Below are positions 1 through 12,200 of a stretch of DNA of 64,000 nt, piece by piece; positions within the stretch are counted from its first letter, which is position 1; every line of letters begins with the position of its first letter. Position numbers and translations under genes: made by a program. This DNA is from Watersipora subatra. Taxonomy: Eukaryota; Bryozoa; Gymnolaemata; Cheilostomatida; Watersiporidae. The notes beneath the pieces were generated by a model, which searched no databases, had not been told where the DNA came from, and saw only the letters and a list, made by a program, of their open reading frames with translations. The DNA lies in assembly GCF_963576615.1 (NCBI RefSeq), contig NC_088708.1:67538672-67602671 (forward strand), written 5' to 3'.

Positions 1-2658
1 ACCAGTAGGGTCGTCATTGTGGGCGACGAGAATCGTCAGATCACTTCTTGCAGGTCTCCTCTCACTAAAAACACAAGCAACTATGCCAACTTATCCTCAA
101 CACAGTCTTACATGCCTGACACAAAAGGAAAACAACAAATGCATCCTATTACTGTATACCAGATAAAAGTTTCAACAAGGCATGTATTTGAAGACTTTAA
201 AACATTTAGAAGTTGGATTATAGGTATATCCCATACTAAATGAATGCCCAGTGTTGCCTGGGTAATAATAGTTTTTGCGCAAAAAATTATTTTTATTTAA
301 CGTATACAATGTTTACCATTCTAAATTTTAAACGTCCTATCACAAGAAAAGTGTTTTGTGCAATTCAAACAAATTTGGATGAAAAATAAAACAACAGTAA
401 AGGTGTTTAAATGTGAAATAATTAGCAAGTAATGGCTGAATAAATTTGGTCTACTACAATGATTACAACGAAAAATAATTTGATACTCACACAATTAATA
501 CGAACTGAAAAAACAAAATAAAAATCATGAATGTTGAATTAATAAATAATGAGTATATAGAAGTGGTGTATAAAAAAGGTTAGGCCTACTGTTGCAGGCC
601 TTCCTTGTTAAAAAAGGTTAGAGCTACTGTTGCAGGCCTTCCTTGTTAAAAAAGGTTAGGCCTACTGTTGCAGGCCTTCCTTGTTAAAAAAGGTTAGGTC
701 CATTTTTGATGGATATTTTCGTGAAAAAAATTGCTTATATACTTACAAACACACATCAAATTGTAGTCTAACCAAAAGCATATATAAAATGTGGACAAAA
801 ATTTTCCATAAACATCTTTTAAAGCAGGATATATCGACGGTGTAGTAAACTTAAATATCAAGCGAGATATTCTAAAGAACAAACTCTATGAAAAGAATGG
901 TGGCACTGAAAAAGGAAGCAGGAGGAATAACTCCCAAGAATGACCCTATTTGGATGCTATCGGTCCCAAGGATGTCAGGCACATCGAGGCGCTTCGGACA
1001 ATCGACGTAGAAAAGCCTAATAGACTGATCAGAGGAAAAGGCAACTTAGGCGATATATATTGTAAAGAAGGTACTTCTAGGACCGTGGTTGACCTAGAAA
1101 AGATAACAGATGCCATATATTAAGATTTTTACGCAATGAACAATCTTTTATAATTTGTTTCTTACTGTTCGCTCGTTTGAAGAATTTTCTTGTGTTTAGT
1201 ATAATCTAGGTTATGTGTCAGTATAATCTAGTTTTTGTCGCAATTAAGTATTAATTGTTTAAATGACGTAAATAATATTGTTTCCGTTTTTATTCATACG
1301 TTTTCTCGAGATAAGATTTTGTAATTAGCCCTTGTCATTATCAAAATGTTTTACTGTTTTGTTACGATTACTGTTCCCTATCTAGTATATGTAGAATTTT
1401 CTGGGCTTTTTGTTAGTGTTTAGATTGTTACACTGCAATGGCTCATTGTCTAGCAATAATTTGTTATTGTTACGAATATGAAAATTTTTAGAAAGTCGGC
1501 AGTCAGCAAGACGATATGATTGGTCGGTTTGAACGATAACCGTCAATTTCTAGGCCAATCGCTTATGTAATATAAATATTGCCACAAATTTATAGGCAGT
1601 TCAGCTTGTATTTTGCTTATGAAATAGACACTTAATATTATTGTTATAATAAAACTGTTTTACTTCTCGGAGAAATGTTAATTCTAAGCGTTACTACAGA
1701 CTAGCAGCAAGCTCAGAAAAATTATAACAAATAATTGAATTACTAAAGAGTTAAAGTTCTTAAAGGAGTTGTGTTCTATCCTGTTGGGTTCAGCAGGTTG
1801 TAGCGTTGGCAGTGTTGGTTTCAGCAGAGCACAAGTGAGTTGGGTTCAGCCCCCTCCTGTTTGTTACAGCAAGTTTTACTATCAGCAGAGTTGGGTTCAG
1901 CAGAGCACAAGTGAGTTGGGTTCAGCTTCCTCCTGTTGGTTTCAGCAGGTTGTACAGTAGGCAGCGTAGGGTTCAGCGCACTCTGTTGGGTTCAGCAGAG
2001 CATAAATGAATTGGTTTCAGTTTCCTCTTGTTAGGTTCAGCAGGTTGTGGAATTGGTTACAGCAAGTTGTGGCGTTGGTTACAGCACAGTGACTAGAGGT
2101 AAGGGTTGTCCCCACCACACTCTTGCGAGTTTTCTTCAACACTCCATTTTTGAACAAAAGGCTCATACCTTTTCTCGCTAGCAGATGCAGTTTGAAAGAT
2201 AATGATGGTTTTAAGTGGCCACAACACCACTTGCTACATAGCAAAGGAAGCTAGAATTCGTGCGCCTATCTTGAAGATTTGTTGAAATCTTGACGATTTG
2301 TTGATACCTTGACAAGTTGGTAAACCGACTTCAAACACTCGAAATGGCATAGCATACTGTAGATAGTAACAACATATCAAATCTAAGCGATGATTTCGAA
2401 AAAAAAACTAACTACTAGCTTTAACATATTAAGCCTTTCAAAATTTGCACAGGATCATAAATGAGGTGATTAGTCGTGTTGTTGAACAATGTTGCCATAC
2501 TGTACCAACCTCGGCTTATCACCAAATTGCTGCTTAAATTGATCTTGGGTTTGATCCAATTCATCCTGTGTAACAAGATAACCTCGATCGTGGCACAATT
2601 GCATCACAGTCTTTCTAATTTTCCATAATTTGTATACCTCTAAATCGTCGTCAGCCAT
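1..2658 (-). CDS. POLR2E: RNA polymerase subunit RPB5 (POLR2E), 5' part
   Basis: This is the shared RPABC1/RPB5 subunit of RNA polymerases I, II and III, which works in the nucleus in the jaw of the enzyme. Exon 1 is 2658..2510 (49 codons plus 2 nt) and begins [16 protein letters not shown]; the core [17 protein letters not shown] is nearly identical to animal RPB5. The donor is GTTGGT. Exon 2 starts at 64 after a TTTTTAG acceptor and reads [20 protein letters not shown], the expected continuation in phase, then leaves the window at base 1. Together they give about the first 71 of the family's usual 210 residues; the assembly and C-terminal domains lie to the left of the window. Intron 1 (65-2509) holds an interspersed repeat, a 38-bp tandem array, a solo LTR and a degenerate repeat. 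Identification is secure; only the missing 3' part is unknown. Confidence 0.95.
236..580 (+). repeat. Interspersed repeat R1, copy 1
   Basis: About 345 bp matching 39770-40140 along its length. Both copies start with a GC-rich head (GCCCAGTGTTGCCTGGGTAA here, CCCGGCATTGCCCGGGTAAT there) and share AATAATTAGCAAGTAAT, ACAATTAATACGAACTGA and GTGTATAAAAAAGGTT near the end. It lies in RPB5 intron 1. The GC-rich head beside (TA)n in the other copy suggests the end of a non-LTR retrotransposon or SINE-like family, but I cannot assign a clade. Confidence 0.75.
570..700 (+). repeat. 38-bp tandem repeat, about 3.4 copies
   Basis: The unit has an A6GGTT run, then GGCCTACTGTTGCAGGCC, which is itself a short inverted repeat, then TTCCTTGTT. 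It sits exactly at the 3' end of the R1 copy, whose relative at 40130 shows only the first bases of one unit. The array therefore probably grew from the repeat's terminus. Confidence 0.85.
1462..1729 (+). mobile_element. Solo LTR (fossil retroelement)
   Basis: A 268-bp segment starts TGTTATTGTTACG and ends ATTATAACA, so the ends form a TGTTAT/ATAACA inverted repeat. The 7 bp AATAATT lie immediately outside both ends (1455-1461 and 1730-1736). Inside are a TATA-like GTAATATAAATA and an AATAAAACTG poly(A) signal in the order expected of an LTR. No matching second LTR or internal region was found, so it reads as a solo LTR. The family (Gypsy or BEL-like) is uncertain. Confidence 0.6.
1770..2095 (+). 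repeat. Degenerate GTTGGGTTCAGCAG repeat
   Basis: About a dozen imperfect copies of a 14-18 bp motif close to GTTGGGTTCAGCAG, with variants such as GTTGGTTTCAGCAGGTT and GTTGGTTACAGCA. It begins about 40 bp after the solo LTR, within RPB5 intron 1. Spacing is irregular and there is no coding signal; the short open frames here are by-products of the repeat. Confidence 0.7.
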
Positions 2659-3570
2659 GCTTCTTTCTTTAACAGCAACACTTTGAAAACTTAGTGTTAG
2701 CGGAGTTAGTTGAGCATAAACTATTTCTTTTGAAACTACATAAATATTTAAAGTATTTATAAAAAATATGCGTATTAATATTTTTTTAAATTATTATAAA
2801 TTAATTTTATTTTTACGTAAATTGTACATGTGTTTATATATAAAGAAGCGAAACAATGCCGTAAAAGACAAAGCGGTCAATACTAAACTCAAAAACCCCG
2901 AGAGGTTAGAGCTAACCCTCTTATACATGAATGATCTTTATTGCGGTAAGCAATAGTCATGTTTTACAATATGTTTTCTACAAAGTACTACAGAGAGTAA
3001 ATTAAATAGCAGTGTACAGAATTTAAAAAAATTAATGAGTGGTCGAACTAATATAATAATGTTGGAACTGAAAGCATGAAATATGTAAAAAGCAAGCTTG
3101 AGGATTGATACGAGTATCGTTTAAACAAAAAGTGGTCTAGTATAAGCTCTGTGAAAATAGTCATGCATATTTATTACAACCGATTTTTTAGTTATGAAAA
3201 TGTTAAAACAGGCTATGTAGGCTATATGGTGAATGTTATTGTTAGTCAAACGATAGTCTGACTACGTTTTGACTAATTATATCTGAGACTGTCTAATAAT
3301 AACTGACTAATAATAGCCTTGAGACTCTGGCGAAATCTCTGCAATTCTGTAAGCAGTAGGATGAGTTTTGTTTTAAAAGATTGCAGAGAAAGAGTTCTTA
3401 GTGCAGAGGCTATTAAATGAATTTAGTAACTTGTTACTGTTGAGTTTGTTGTGGTTTATGGCTCTAGGTAATTTAAATCTGTTCCTGGCTTTGTGATCAT
3501 AGTTTATGGTTTGAACGCTATAGCTGAAATCTTTAGGGCAGTTAATGTTGAGTTTTGAAAGAGCAGTGAG

Positions 3571-3759
3571 CAGACCTGCCAACCCAAGAGTGGGGCAATG
3601 CGTGAGATTTGGTTTTGGGGCAGTTGATGTATCAATGATAGTATATATAAAGTTGTGGAAATTGGGGCAAAAATCTCACGCATTTCTCATGCATTTTCAT
3701 TTTTTCTTTGGGGTGATTGCGTGAGTCTCACGCCCAATGCGTGAGAGTTGGCAGGTATG
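3571..3759. mobile_element. hAT MITE, CACGC family, copy 1
   Basis: A 189-bp element with terminal inverted repeats CAGACCTGCCAAC and GTTGGCAGGTATG, flanked by perfect 8-bp target duplications GCAGTGAG (3563-3570 and 3760-3767). Eight-bp duplications and CA...TG ends are typical of hAT. The interior is rich in TCACGC/GCGTGA words. Copy 2 is at 27414-27761. No transposase is encoded, so it is non-autonomous. Confidence 0.88.
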
Positions 3760-5029
3760 GCAGTGAGGCAGGTAAAGTACTGGGACTCTTCAAAAACAAC
3801 TCGAAAACAATTGTACTCTACAAAACAATTGCATATTGTATATAAAATAAATTAAAAGTAAAATAGATTAATCAGAGCAAGGACAATATTTTTGAACTAT
3901 TGAGCTTTGTTTAAAAATTTGATCAACATTAAAAAACGGTTTTGGCAAAATTTATATTTGTTAAGTGTAGTAATTATTAAAGAGTATTGTAAAGCTCTAT
4001 GTAAAGCTCTATGTAAAGCTAATTGTTCAATTTAAATAGGTTAGGCTATGTCTTACATCTTTTGTAAAGCACCGTTGCAAAATGACTCTGTTTTTTTAAA
4101 TTAACCGGTAGGCCTAATTATCTCAGAAAAGTAGTAATTTAGCAGCATTGCGAATGAGCACTGAGCTCTGCTGTGTGATAGTGGCTGTTGTAGAGGTTGG
4201 CCATTCCACAAAAATCACCAACTCATGAGCCATGTTCCAATGATATTTAAATTGATGAGTCTTTATTGTATGAGAATAAAATAGATGCCTTACCAATTTT
4301 TTCATCACTGTTCTCTATTTGGAGATCGTACATATGTGATAATATGTTAGGGGAAAGCGGTATCATGCTAGAAGCAACATATTAGCCTACCTGTTTGTTA
4401 AAATTAGATTTCTGAATTTAAAAAGTGTGTCAAAGCTTAATTGAGAATTATTCATAAATTTTTAATGAGTAAGCTTACATTGCAGCAAATGGTGATGGCC
4501 ATTTTTAGCCATTCCAATTGTTGATGGCAAAATTTTTATACTTAGTTTTTGATTTAAACGAGTTTAAGGTTTATTGGCGTCAGTGGTTTTTCTCAACTAC
4601 ACCTCTCTATGAGTTCGCTTTTGACGAATAGCTTTCTGATAAAGTTGAGTTTTAAACACCTTTGTCTAAACACCATTGAAAAGCAACTATCATGTTAACT
4701 AGTGGTTTCAGCTCATTCATTTCTTTGAAATTTTGTAAAAGTTATAAATACCACAATATGAAAATAATAAAGCACTTATTTTAGTTTTTAATACCAAGCT
4801 TCATTCACTTGTTAAAGATCTAATTATAAACCAAGGTTAGCTTTGCATTTGAATGTAGACAGATGGTAACACAACCTTTATATAGCTAGCTGTACCCTAA
4901 TATTGTTGTTTATATGCATGTTTCAAACAAATTGGTTCGAGATGTTGGTTTTCTCCAAGTGTGCCATACAATGGGAATTACATAACACGAGCATTTTTTT
5001 ATATTAAAAGGCATTAGTACCCTGACAGA

Positions 5030-5270
5030 TTAGTGTGCCGTGAGAGATCGTCAGGCATGCCAATAAAGCCAGAGCTCAAGTATCTGCACATTTATTCAGA
5101 AATCTCAAGAGGGGGTTGATTGGTGCAGGTGCTAGAATGTCAATCTACCAACCTGAATGTCATGAGTTTGAGTCTTGTTGAGAACAATATTTTATTATAA
5201 CCTCTTACACTGGCTTTGGACAGACGGACAAATAGGCAGATAACCACGATTCTTATAATTATAGTAAAGA
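5030..5270 (+). mobile_element. tRNA-derived SINE, family A, copy 1
   Basis: A leader with GTGAGAGATCGTCAGG is followed by a tRNA-like segment: box-A-like TTGATTGGTGCAGG, then box-B-like GAGTTTGAGTC at about 5164. After it comes a tail with ACAGACGGACAAATAGGCAG. The same leader and head occur on the minus strand at 11815-12003, and the head recurs at 32603 and 46830. It is a SINE rather than a tRNA gene because no cloverleaf closes. Confidence 0.75.
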
Positions 5271-5271
5271 T

Positions 5272-5395
5272 TTGCCGAACGCCCAGCGGTGCACGGATAA
5301 TAAAGTGTTTGCATAGAAAATTTATTTTTTATCGGCATGTACAACATTCACTATTTTAACTTTTAAATGAAGGTGTTTAGTTCATTATTGTGCTC
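5272..5395 (+). repeat. Interspersed repeat R1, partial copy
   Basis: CGCCCAGCGGTGCACGGATA is followed by GAAAATTTATTTTT, a region around ACAACATTCACTATTTTAAC and AAGGTGTTTAG, in the same order as the first 120 bp of R1 at 236 and 39780. It abuts the end of the SINE just upstream, so the two may be a composite or a nested insertion. Confidence 0.6.
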
Positions 5396-5621
5396 ATGTC
5401 TGTGTAAGTCATACTGTACCGGCTGCTGTGCCTACAACAGCTTTAAATTGATTGCTATAGTCTTGTTGGCCAGGTGATTTTAACCAATTTTACTTCACGT
5501 ATGCAAGTGCATTGTTTTTCTGGTATGGCTTTGCACATCTTTAGCTGCAGTGTGCAGATGCAGTGAAGCCATGAAAGATTGGCATGTATAAGTATGCGCC
5601 CAATTTATTCCATGGTATTGC

Positions 5622-5790
5622 CAATTGGACAGTGTAGTGTATTGGATAAATGACTGACCGTAGAACTGGAGGTTGTAAGTTCAGATCCAGTTCGCAGCAG
5701 ATTTTTTCATTCTTAAAAAATTATCGCTATAGCTGGACAGACTGGTGGACAGACAGACAGACAAACATTGAGATTTATATCCGTACATGT
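5622..5790 (+). mobile_element. tRNA-derived SINE, family B, copy 1
   Basis: The head has box-A-like TAGTGTATTGGATAAATG and box-B-like AAGTTCAGATCC. A shared body follows (GCAGATTTTTTCATTC, TTATCGCTATAG) and then a tail of ACAGACAGACAGACAAACA plus TGAGATTTATA. Copies 2 and 3, at 14500 and 14922, share head, body and tail in the same order. Confidence 0.78.
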
Positions 5791-6226
5791 ATATCGATTG
5801 TTTAAAAAGCTAAAAATACAATTAGACAATACGTTGAACTTGTTTTCTGTAAGTTCCTTATTAACAATGGAAGCTCTGCTCAACCGAATGTAGGAATATC
5901 TATACTTGTAGTGCAACTTGGAAGCGTAATACCATCAAACCCTGATGAGTTTAACCAATAAACTGAAAAGTGTTTCCCGAATGTCTGCGATAGTTTTGAA
6001 AAAGTGGATTAGGTGGAAAAATTTGTATTGAAATATGCGCATACAGTGTCATTACATGGAAAGACACGTGTTAATTTTTTTGTTTCTTTAAATTTCTTTT
6101 GTAAATTTATCAGAAAATTTGTGGTTAATAAATATCAACTTTTAAATAAATGTCACCAGTCATACCTGTACATTTGGGTATAGGTTTGTATTCATCAATG
6201 CTGGCATGTTATATGTATTGTAGGCA

Positions 6227-9200
6227 ATGACCAAAGCCTGGCAGCTCCTTATCTGCACTGCAGCCATTTTTATACCTGGATTTTGTAGAGATTGTCAAGA
6301 TCTGCGGCTGGGACAGTATCCTTAATGATGTCACTATAGTATTATTTTGTCATTTATATTAACTTACATTTTATTTATAAGGTCAAACCCCCATCTATAA
6401 ATACATCACCTCAACAAATCAGCAAATCCAATGCTGACGTAACGGAAGAGCGTAAGTAGTTAGCGAATACATGGCTAAGCGCTATTCCTTCACTAAATTT
6501 TATGACAGATACCGATGTGAAGATGAAAGAACTACTAACACTGTTGGAAATTTTGTAGAAAGTTGTGAGGTGCTGGATAAAAACCGACCAGAAGAGTATG
6601 CTTGGCGTATGTCTTATATTTCTATTCTTTTTTGCAATATGTTGCTTGGACAACTTTGATGAATAGCGCTAAAACAATATAAAAATAGTAATATTTCCGT
6701 ATGATAGGAGTGTGTTGAGCTGAAGTGAAATGCGAGTCTCTCATGGTAATTCAAGTAGTGGTCATGTAAGAATAATGCAAAACTGAATCTCTCCAACCTG
6801 ACATCTCTTTGTAGGTATTTTGTGTTACCCTGCTCCTGGCATAAGCTGCAATGATAAGGTATTTGATGGAGAGACAGTTGGTTTCAACTACACAGTTACT
6901 TGTAATAAAAAGTAAGTTCAGTGTTAGTGTAATGCTTCCACTTGTTAGAATCGTATCCTAGACTGAGATCCACTCGAGCTTCAATAGATTGCCTAAGGAT
7001 TTTGTTGGCTCTGTATGTCTGTTCATTAGTATGTATCTACAGGATATTTCATATGCATTGATGAAGAGAGATTGCTGCATCCAGTTCAGCTTCTTTAAAG
7101 GTTGGCTTGCAACAAAATTCACATTACAGTTATTTGATATCAAAAGATTCACCATGTCTTACTATGCTGTGTTGTAGGTGCAAAATATGTGGGATTGTGA
7201 TTACAAGCTCTTAAAGGCTCAAAAACAAACAGTTAATCGCAGCCATCACAAAACCGCCGTAGATTAGAATATTTTTTCTAAAACGGCTCAATTGGGATGT
7301 AGATGAATGAGATGGCTTCTGTTTACACTTTCATGCAACCTCATTCGTCGAAGAATTTTCACAAATATACTTCACGCATTCGATAAAACCATGTCTATTG
7401 TTCTTACGCGTCTGTTTTATCGTCATTGTAATGCTCTCACTTTTAGCAGTGATATCTTATAACTTACCGTAAGAATTCATTTAATTTTTTAACCTTACCT
7501 CGAAGGTGTACATACCATAGAGTAATCTCCCCCTAGAGTGATAACTGTGCATTCAACAACACGAGCGTTTCCGGTGCCAACAAGGAGCGTTTAGGCCACG
7601 CCCCTTTTTTGTGCTAGTCAATCGTAGTAATTGACAGAACGATAACATCAGCCATGAGAATGATCATGAATTTCCACAGTTAAGATAGTAATTATTGCTC
7701 ATATTAAAGAATTGATGATTATAGTTTATTACTCTAATATATGCTTATTATTTAAAGCAATTCAATACCTACATGCCTTGCAAAGGCACTGAATAGATAG
7801 TGTTAAGTGAGTTAATGCAATCAGTTACTCCAATGATATACAACCCCCACACATGGGGGGCTGTATATCATTGGTTACTCATAGATAGGATAGATAGTCA
7901 TACTGGGGTTGTATTACATTAGTGTGATGGGAAGCTAATCGACTGCCATCAACTATGATTCCAATCAGAGGTTAGCTTTCGAATGTTTAAAAGACATTTT
8001 GCTATGCTATTTTGAGTCATATTATTAATTAAGGAACTACACTTCATTGCTTTAAGATTTTCTAGTATGTATAAATACTTATAATACGGTAGTTATTAAT
8101 AATAATAGTTATTAATAATAATTATTATTAATAATTTAAATAGGAACTGTTGTCTCTATCACTTTTTGACGAGTATGATTGACTTTATTTTTCACAAAGA
8201 AGTGACATTTGTTTTTACTATGATTCTGCAAACAGAGAGAAACACCATATACATGTATATTCTTTATATAGAGTTTAGAGTAATAATAATTTTCTACTTT
8301 TCACTGATTTTTTAAGTTATCAAGAAGAAAATTTTTTGGACCTGTTTCATTGGTTAAAATTGTTAATAAGACTGTTCTTTTCATTATAATATAATTATAA
8401 TTACATTATAATTATAATTTAATTTCTACAGATCAACAATTTATGATAACTTTTCAATAAATTCTGCATATAGTTAGATATGGCAATAAAACAAATACGT
8501 TATATAAACCAAATGTAATAACTATATTCATGAAATCAATAAAAAGAAGATTCTATTGTTATTTTACTACAAGTGAGCAGAGGTGTAAGTGCGGTGAAGA
8601 AGGCGATGGGTGGTGCATCTTTAGAGGTGGTGAGAGAGATGTGTAATGGAACTCACTCTAAATAAAATAAGTGTATGTAGTGGAACTCACTCTAAATGAA
8701 ATAAATGTATGTAGTGGAACTCACTCTAAATGAAACAAGTATATGTAGTGGAACTCACTCTAAATGAAACAAGTATATGTAGTGAAACTCACTCTGAATG
8801 AAACAAGTATATGTGGTGGAACTCACTCTAAATGAAACAAGTATATGTAGTGGAACTCACTCTAAATGAAATAAATGTATGTAGTGGAACTCACTCTAAA
8901 TGAAACAAGTATATGTAGTAGAACTCACTCTAAATGAAACAAGTATATGTAGTGGAACTCACTCTAAATGAAATAAATGTATGTAGTGGAACTCACTCTA
9001 AATGAAACAAGTATATGTAGTAAAACTCACTCTAAATGAAACAAGTATATGTAGTGGAACTCACTCGAAATGAAACAAGTATATGTAGTGGAACTCACTC
9101 TAAATGAAACAAGTATATGTAGTGGAACTCACTCTAAATGAAACAAGTATATGTAGTGGAACTCACTCTAAATGAAATAGGTGTATGTAGTGGAACTCAC

Positions 9201-12200
9201 TCTAAATGAAACAAGTATATGTAGTGGAACTCACTCTAAATGAAATAAGTGTATGTAGTGGAACTCACTCTAAATGAAATAAGTATATGTAGTAAAACTC
9301 ACTCTAAATGAAACAAGTATATGTAGTGGAACTCACTCTAAATGAAACAAGTATATGTAGTAAAACTCACTCTAAATGAAACAAGTATATGTAGTGGAAC
9401 TCACTCTAAATGAAACAAGTATATGTAGTGGAACTCACTCTAAATGAAACAAGTATATGTAGTGGAACTCACTCTAAATGAAATAAATGTATGTAGTGGA
9501 ACTCACTCTAAATGAAACAAGTATATGTAGTGGAACTCACTCTAAATGAAACAAGCATATGTAGTGAAACTCACTCTGAATGAAACAAGTATATGTGGTG
9601 GAACTCACTCTAAATGAAATAAATGTATGTAGTGGAACTCACTCTAAATGAAACAAGTATATGTAGTAGAACTCACTCTAAATGAAACAAGTATATGTAG
9701 TGGAACTCACTCTAAATGAAATAAATGTATGTAGTGGAACTCACTCTAAATGAAACAAGTATATGTAGTGGAACTCACTCTAAATGAAACAAGCATATGT
9801 AGTGAAACTCACTCTGAATGAAACAAGTATATGTAGTGGAACTCACTCTAAATGAAATAAATGTATGTAGTGGAACTCACTCTAAATGAAACAAGTATAT
9901 GTAGTAGAACTCACTCTAAATGAAACAAGTATATGTAGTGGAACTCACTCTAAATAAAATAAATGTATGTAGTGGAACTCACTCTAAATGAAACAAGTAT
10001 ATGTAGTAAAACTCACTCTAAATGAAACAAGTATATGTAGTGGAACTCACTCTAAATGAAACAAGTATATGTAGTGGAACTCACTCTAAATGAAACAAGT
10101 ATATGTAGTGGAACTCACTCTAAATGAAACAAGTATATGTAGTGGAACTCACTCTAAATGAAATAGGTGTATGTAGTGGAACTCACTCTAAATGAAACAA
10201 GTATATGTAGTGAAACTCACTCTAAATGAAATAAGTGTATGTAGTGGAACTCACTCTAAATGAAATAAGTATAAGTAGAGGAACTCACTCTAAATGAAAT
10301 AAGTGTAAGTAGAGGAACTCACTCTAAATGAAATAAGTGTATGTAGTGGAACTCACTCTAAATGAAACAAGTATATGTAATGGAACTCACTCTAAATGAA
10401 ATAAGTGTATGTAATGGAACTCACTCTAAATGAAACAAGTATATGTAGTGGAACTCACTCTAAATGAAATAAGTGTATGTAGTGAAACTCACTCTAAATT
10501 ATACTAACTAAACTTTGAATAAATTCACGTAGCTTATCCATTTACTGTTAATTTTGTAATTTTTTTGTGTTCTTGTTTTAGCCTTGAGTCATCTCCTTCA
10601 ATTATAAATGAACGCTGCATTGAGAACTTTCGAACATCACCATAGGGTGTACAGTTGAATATTTGCTTGATTTTCACATCTCATGTCAGAACATTTGTGT
10701 GTTAAGAGGTAGAGGTTTGACTGTATTTAAAAAGTAAACGTGAAACATTGTGGTCCATAACAGTCCATAGCAGTGCTGGTCTTGCCTAGAGTAAATATAT
10801 AAGCATAAAAGCTATTAGTGAGTAGCCCACGGCATATATAACGTGCCCCACAACACATTAAGTCGCATAGCTTATCATGTCCTGGCTGGTTGTCAAGTTC
10901 ATTATTTAAGGTATGTTGTACGATATGATCATCAAAGAATGACTTTATTTATAATACATAAGTTACGCTTTGATTGTTGAGCTAAAATCATCAAGGATAA
11001 AAAATGTGATTAACACTGAAAAATGGCAAAAAAATATTAAATGGTATTTCGTGAGCCCGTGGTACATGTTGTTGTGGTCGAAGTAGGATTTTCATTCTGT
11101 GTTTGTTTTCTTCTGTAGGAGTGAGAAATCTTTAGAGACAGCTCTATTGTTGTCAATATTCCTCGGCATGTTTGGAGTGGATCGCTTTTACCTTGGCTAT
11201 CCTGCTATTGGTGAGATTTCTCTTTATATCAACTTTTCATGCTTCCTCTCCATATGACCCTATCAACATTGGTGGCTTTTCATGTTACCATAGAGACACA
11301 ATCAACAAGCCCTTTGGCTACTTCGACTCTTGCTATACAGAAATTTTAATTCACAATTAAAGAGAATAGCTAATAATAATCTTTACCTTAAAGACTGGTT
11401 CACGCTATATCGCCAAATGTTGGAGTTGTCCTTTTGACGTTCATCGTCGACTATCTGCCGTTACGTTGGGAAAGTTGCTGCTGTCAAACATTCCAGAGGT
11501 TTCGCCGAGCATCGACGACAGCCTGTACAGTGTGAACCATTTTGGTGATAGTAATTCGTGGTCGTGGATAGCATGACTTTTTTTGTCCGTTTTTGATAGT
11601 TGCTGTGGGACTATTGTTTGATTCAATCGTGCGAAAACAGAGATTTCTTTGAGAAAATTAAAAAAAAAATGAGAATACTACATCATGGAGTATTTGCTGA
11701 TGTAAACGCGGATGGGTTTGTGATTGTGTGAACATTGTTATCTTCGACAATCACCGAAGTATTGTGGCATCAACACCGAGATACGGTGTGATATAGTGTG
11801 AACCAGCCTTAATAAGACCTGGATCATACTGTTCGTCTGTCTGTTCATTTGTCTGTTTGTCCGTTCGTCTGGACAGGATTCAAACCTTTGGCATTCAGCA
11901 GGTGGACTGACACCCTAACACCTGCATCAATCAACCACCTTACTTTATTCTTTGTGTTTTATCAGCGCATCTGATGATCTCTCACAGCGCGCTAGACGCC
12001 AATTTACTAGTTATTACAATAACTTACAATGTTTTGCTCCTCAACTACCAATCAAGAATATGGAAGGGGGTATGTTATGAGAGCTGTAAAATAATATTTG
12101 TGAGTCTGAACTGAAACTAAATTTTGATTCGTTTCTATGTACTTACTGACGATTCCCTCAACGATGTATTCAAGAGATGCTGATCACACAATTTCAACGC

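Larger units (their letters stand above)
2659..6226. other. Intergenic region, RPB5 to TM2D1 (divergent)
   Basis: RPB5 (minus) and TM2D1 (plus) diverge from this 3.6-kb stretch, so it should hold both promoters. I see no coding exon. It contains a hAT MITE (3571-3759), two tRNA-like SINEs (5030-5270, 5622-5790) and part of repeat R1 (5272-5395). Between these it is unique-looking AT-rich sequence. A TTGTAG acceptor-like site lies 3 bp before the TM2D1 start codon, so a 5' UTR intron may end at 6223. Confidence 0.7.

Noticed and set aside
860-1130. Short coding-like stretch before the solo LTR
   Set aside because: A run of about 50 codons looks protein-like, but I recognise no family and cannot place its ends.
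5100-5180. Possible tRNA genes at SINE heads (also 14540, 14950, 32620, 46800)
   Set aside because: Box A and box B resemblances exist, but acceptor and anticodon stems do not pair into a cloverleaf, and each head continues into a shared SINE body.
6382-6450. Alternative TM2D1 exon 2 after TTTATAAG
   Set aside because: Joining exon 1 there gives a stop in the required phase; the exon at 6509 restores the conserved GQYRC and C motifs.
8641-10499. CRISPR-like regular array
   Set aside because: Units are contiguous 34-mers without unique spacers, in a eukaryotic intron. The same reasoning applies to the arrays at 54171, 55960, 59033 and 61092.
10581-10650. Possible extra TM2D1 exon after TTGTTTTAG
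   Set aside because: A good acceptor is present but the sequence after it gives no TM2D1 similarity, and exon 3 joins exon 4 directly in phase with the conserved protein.
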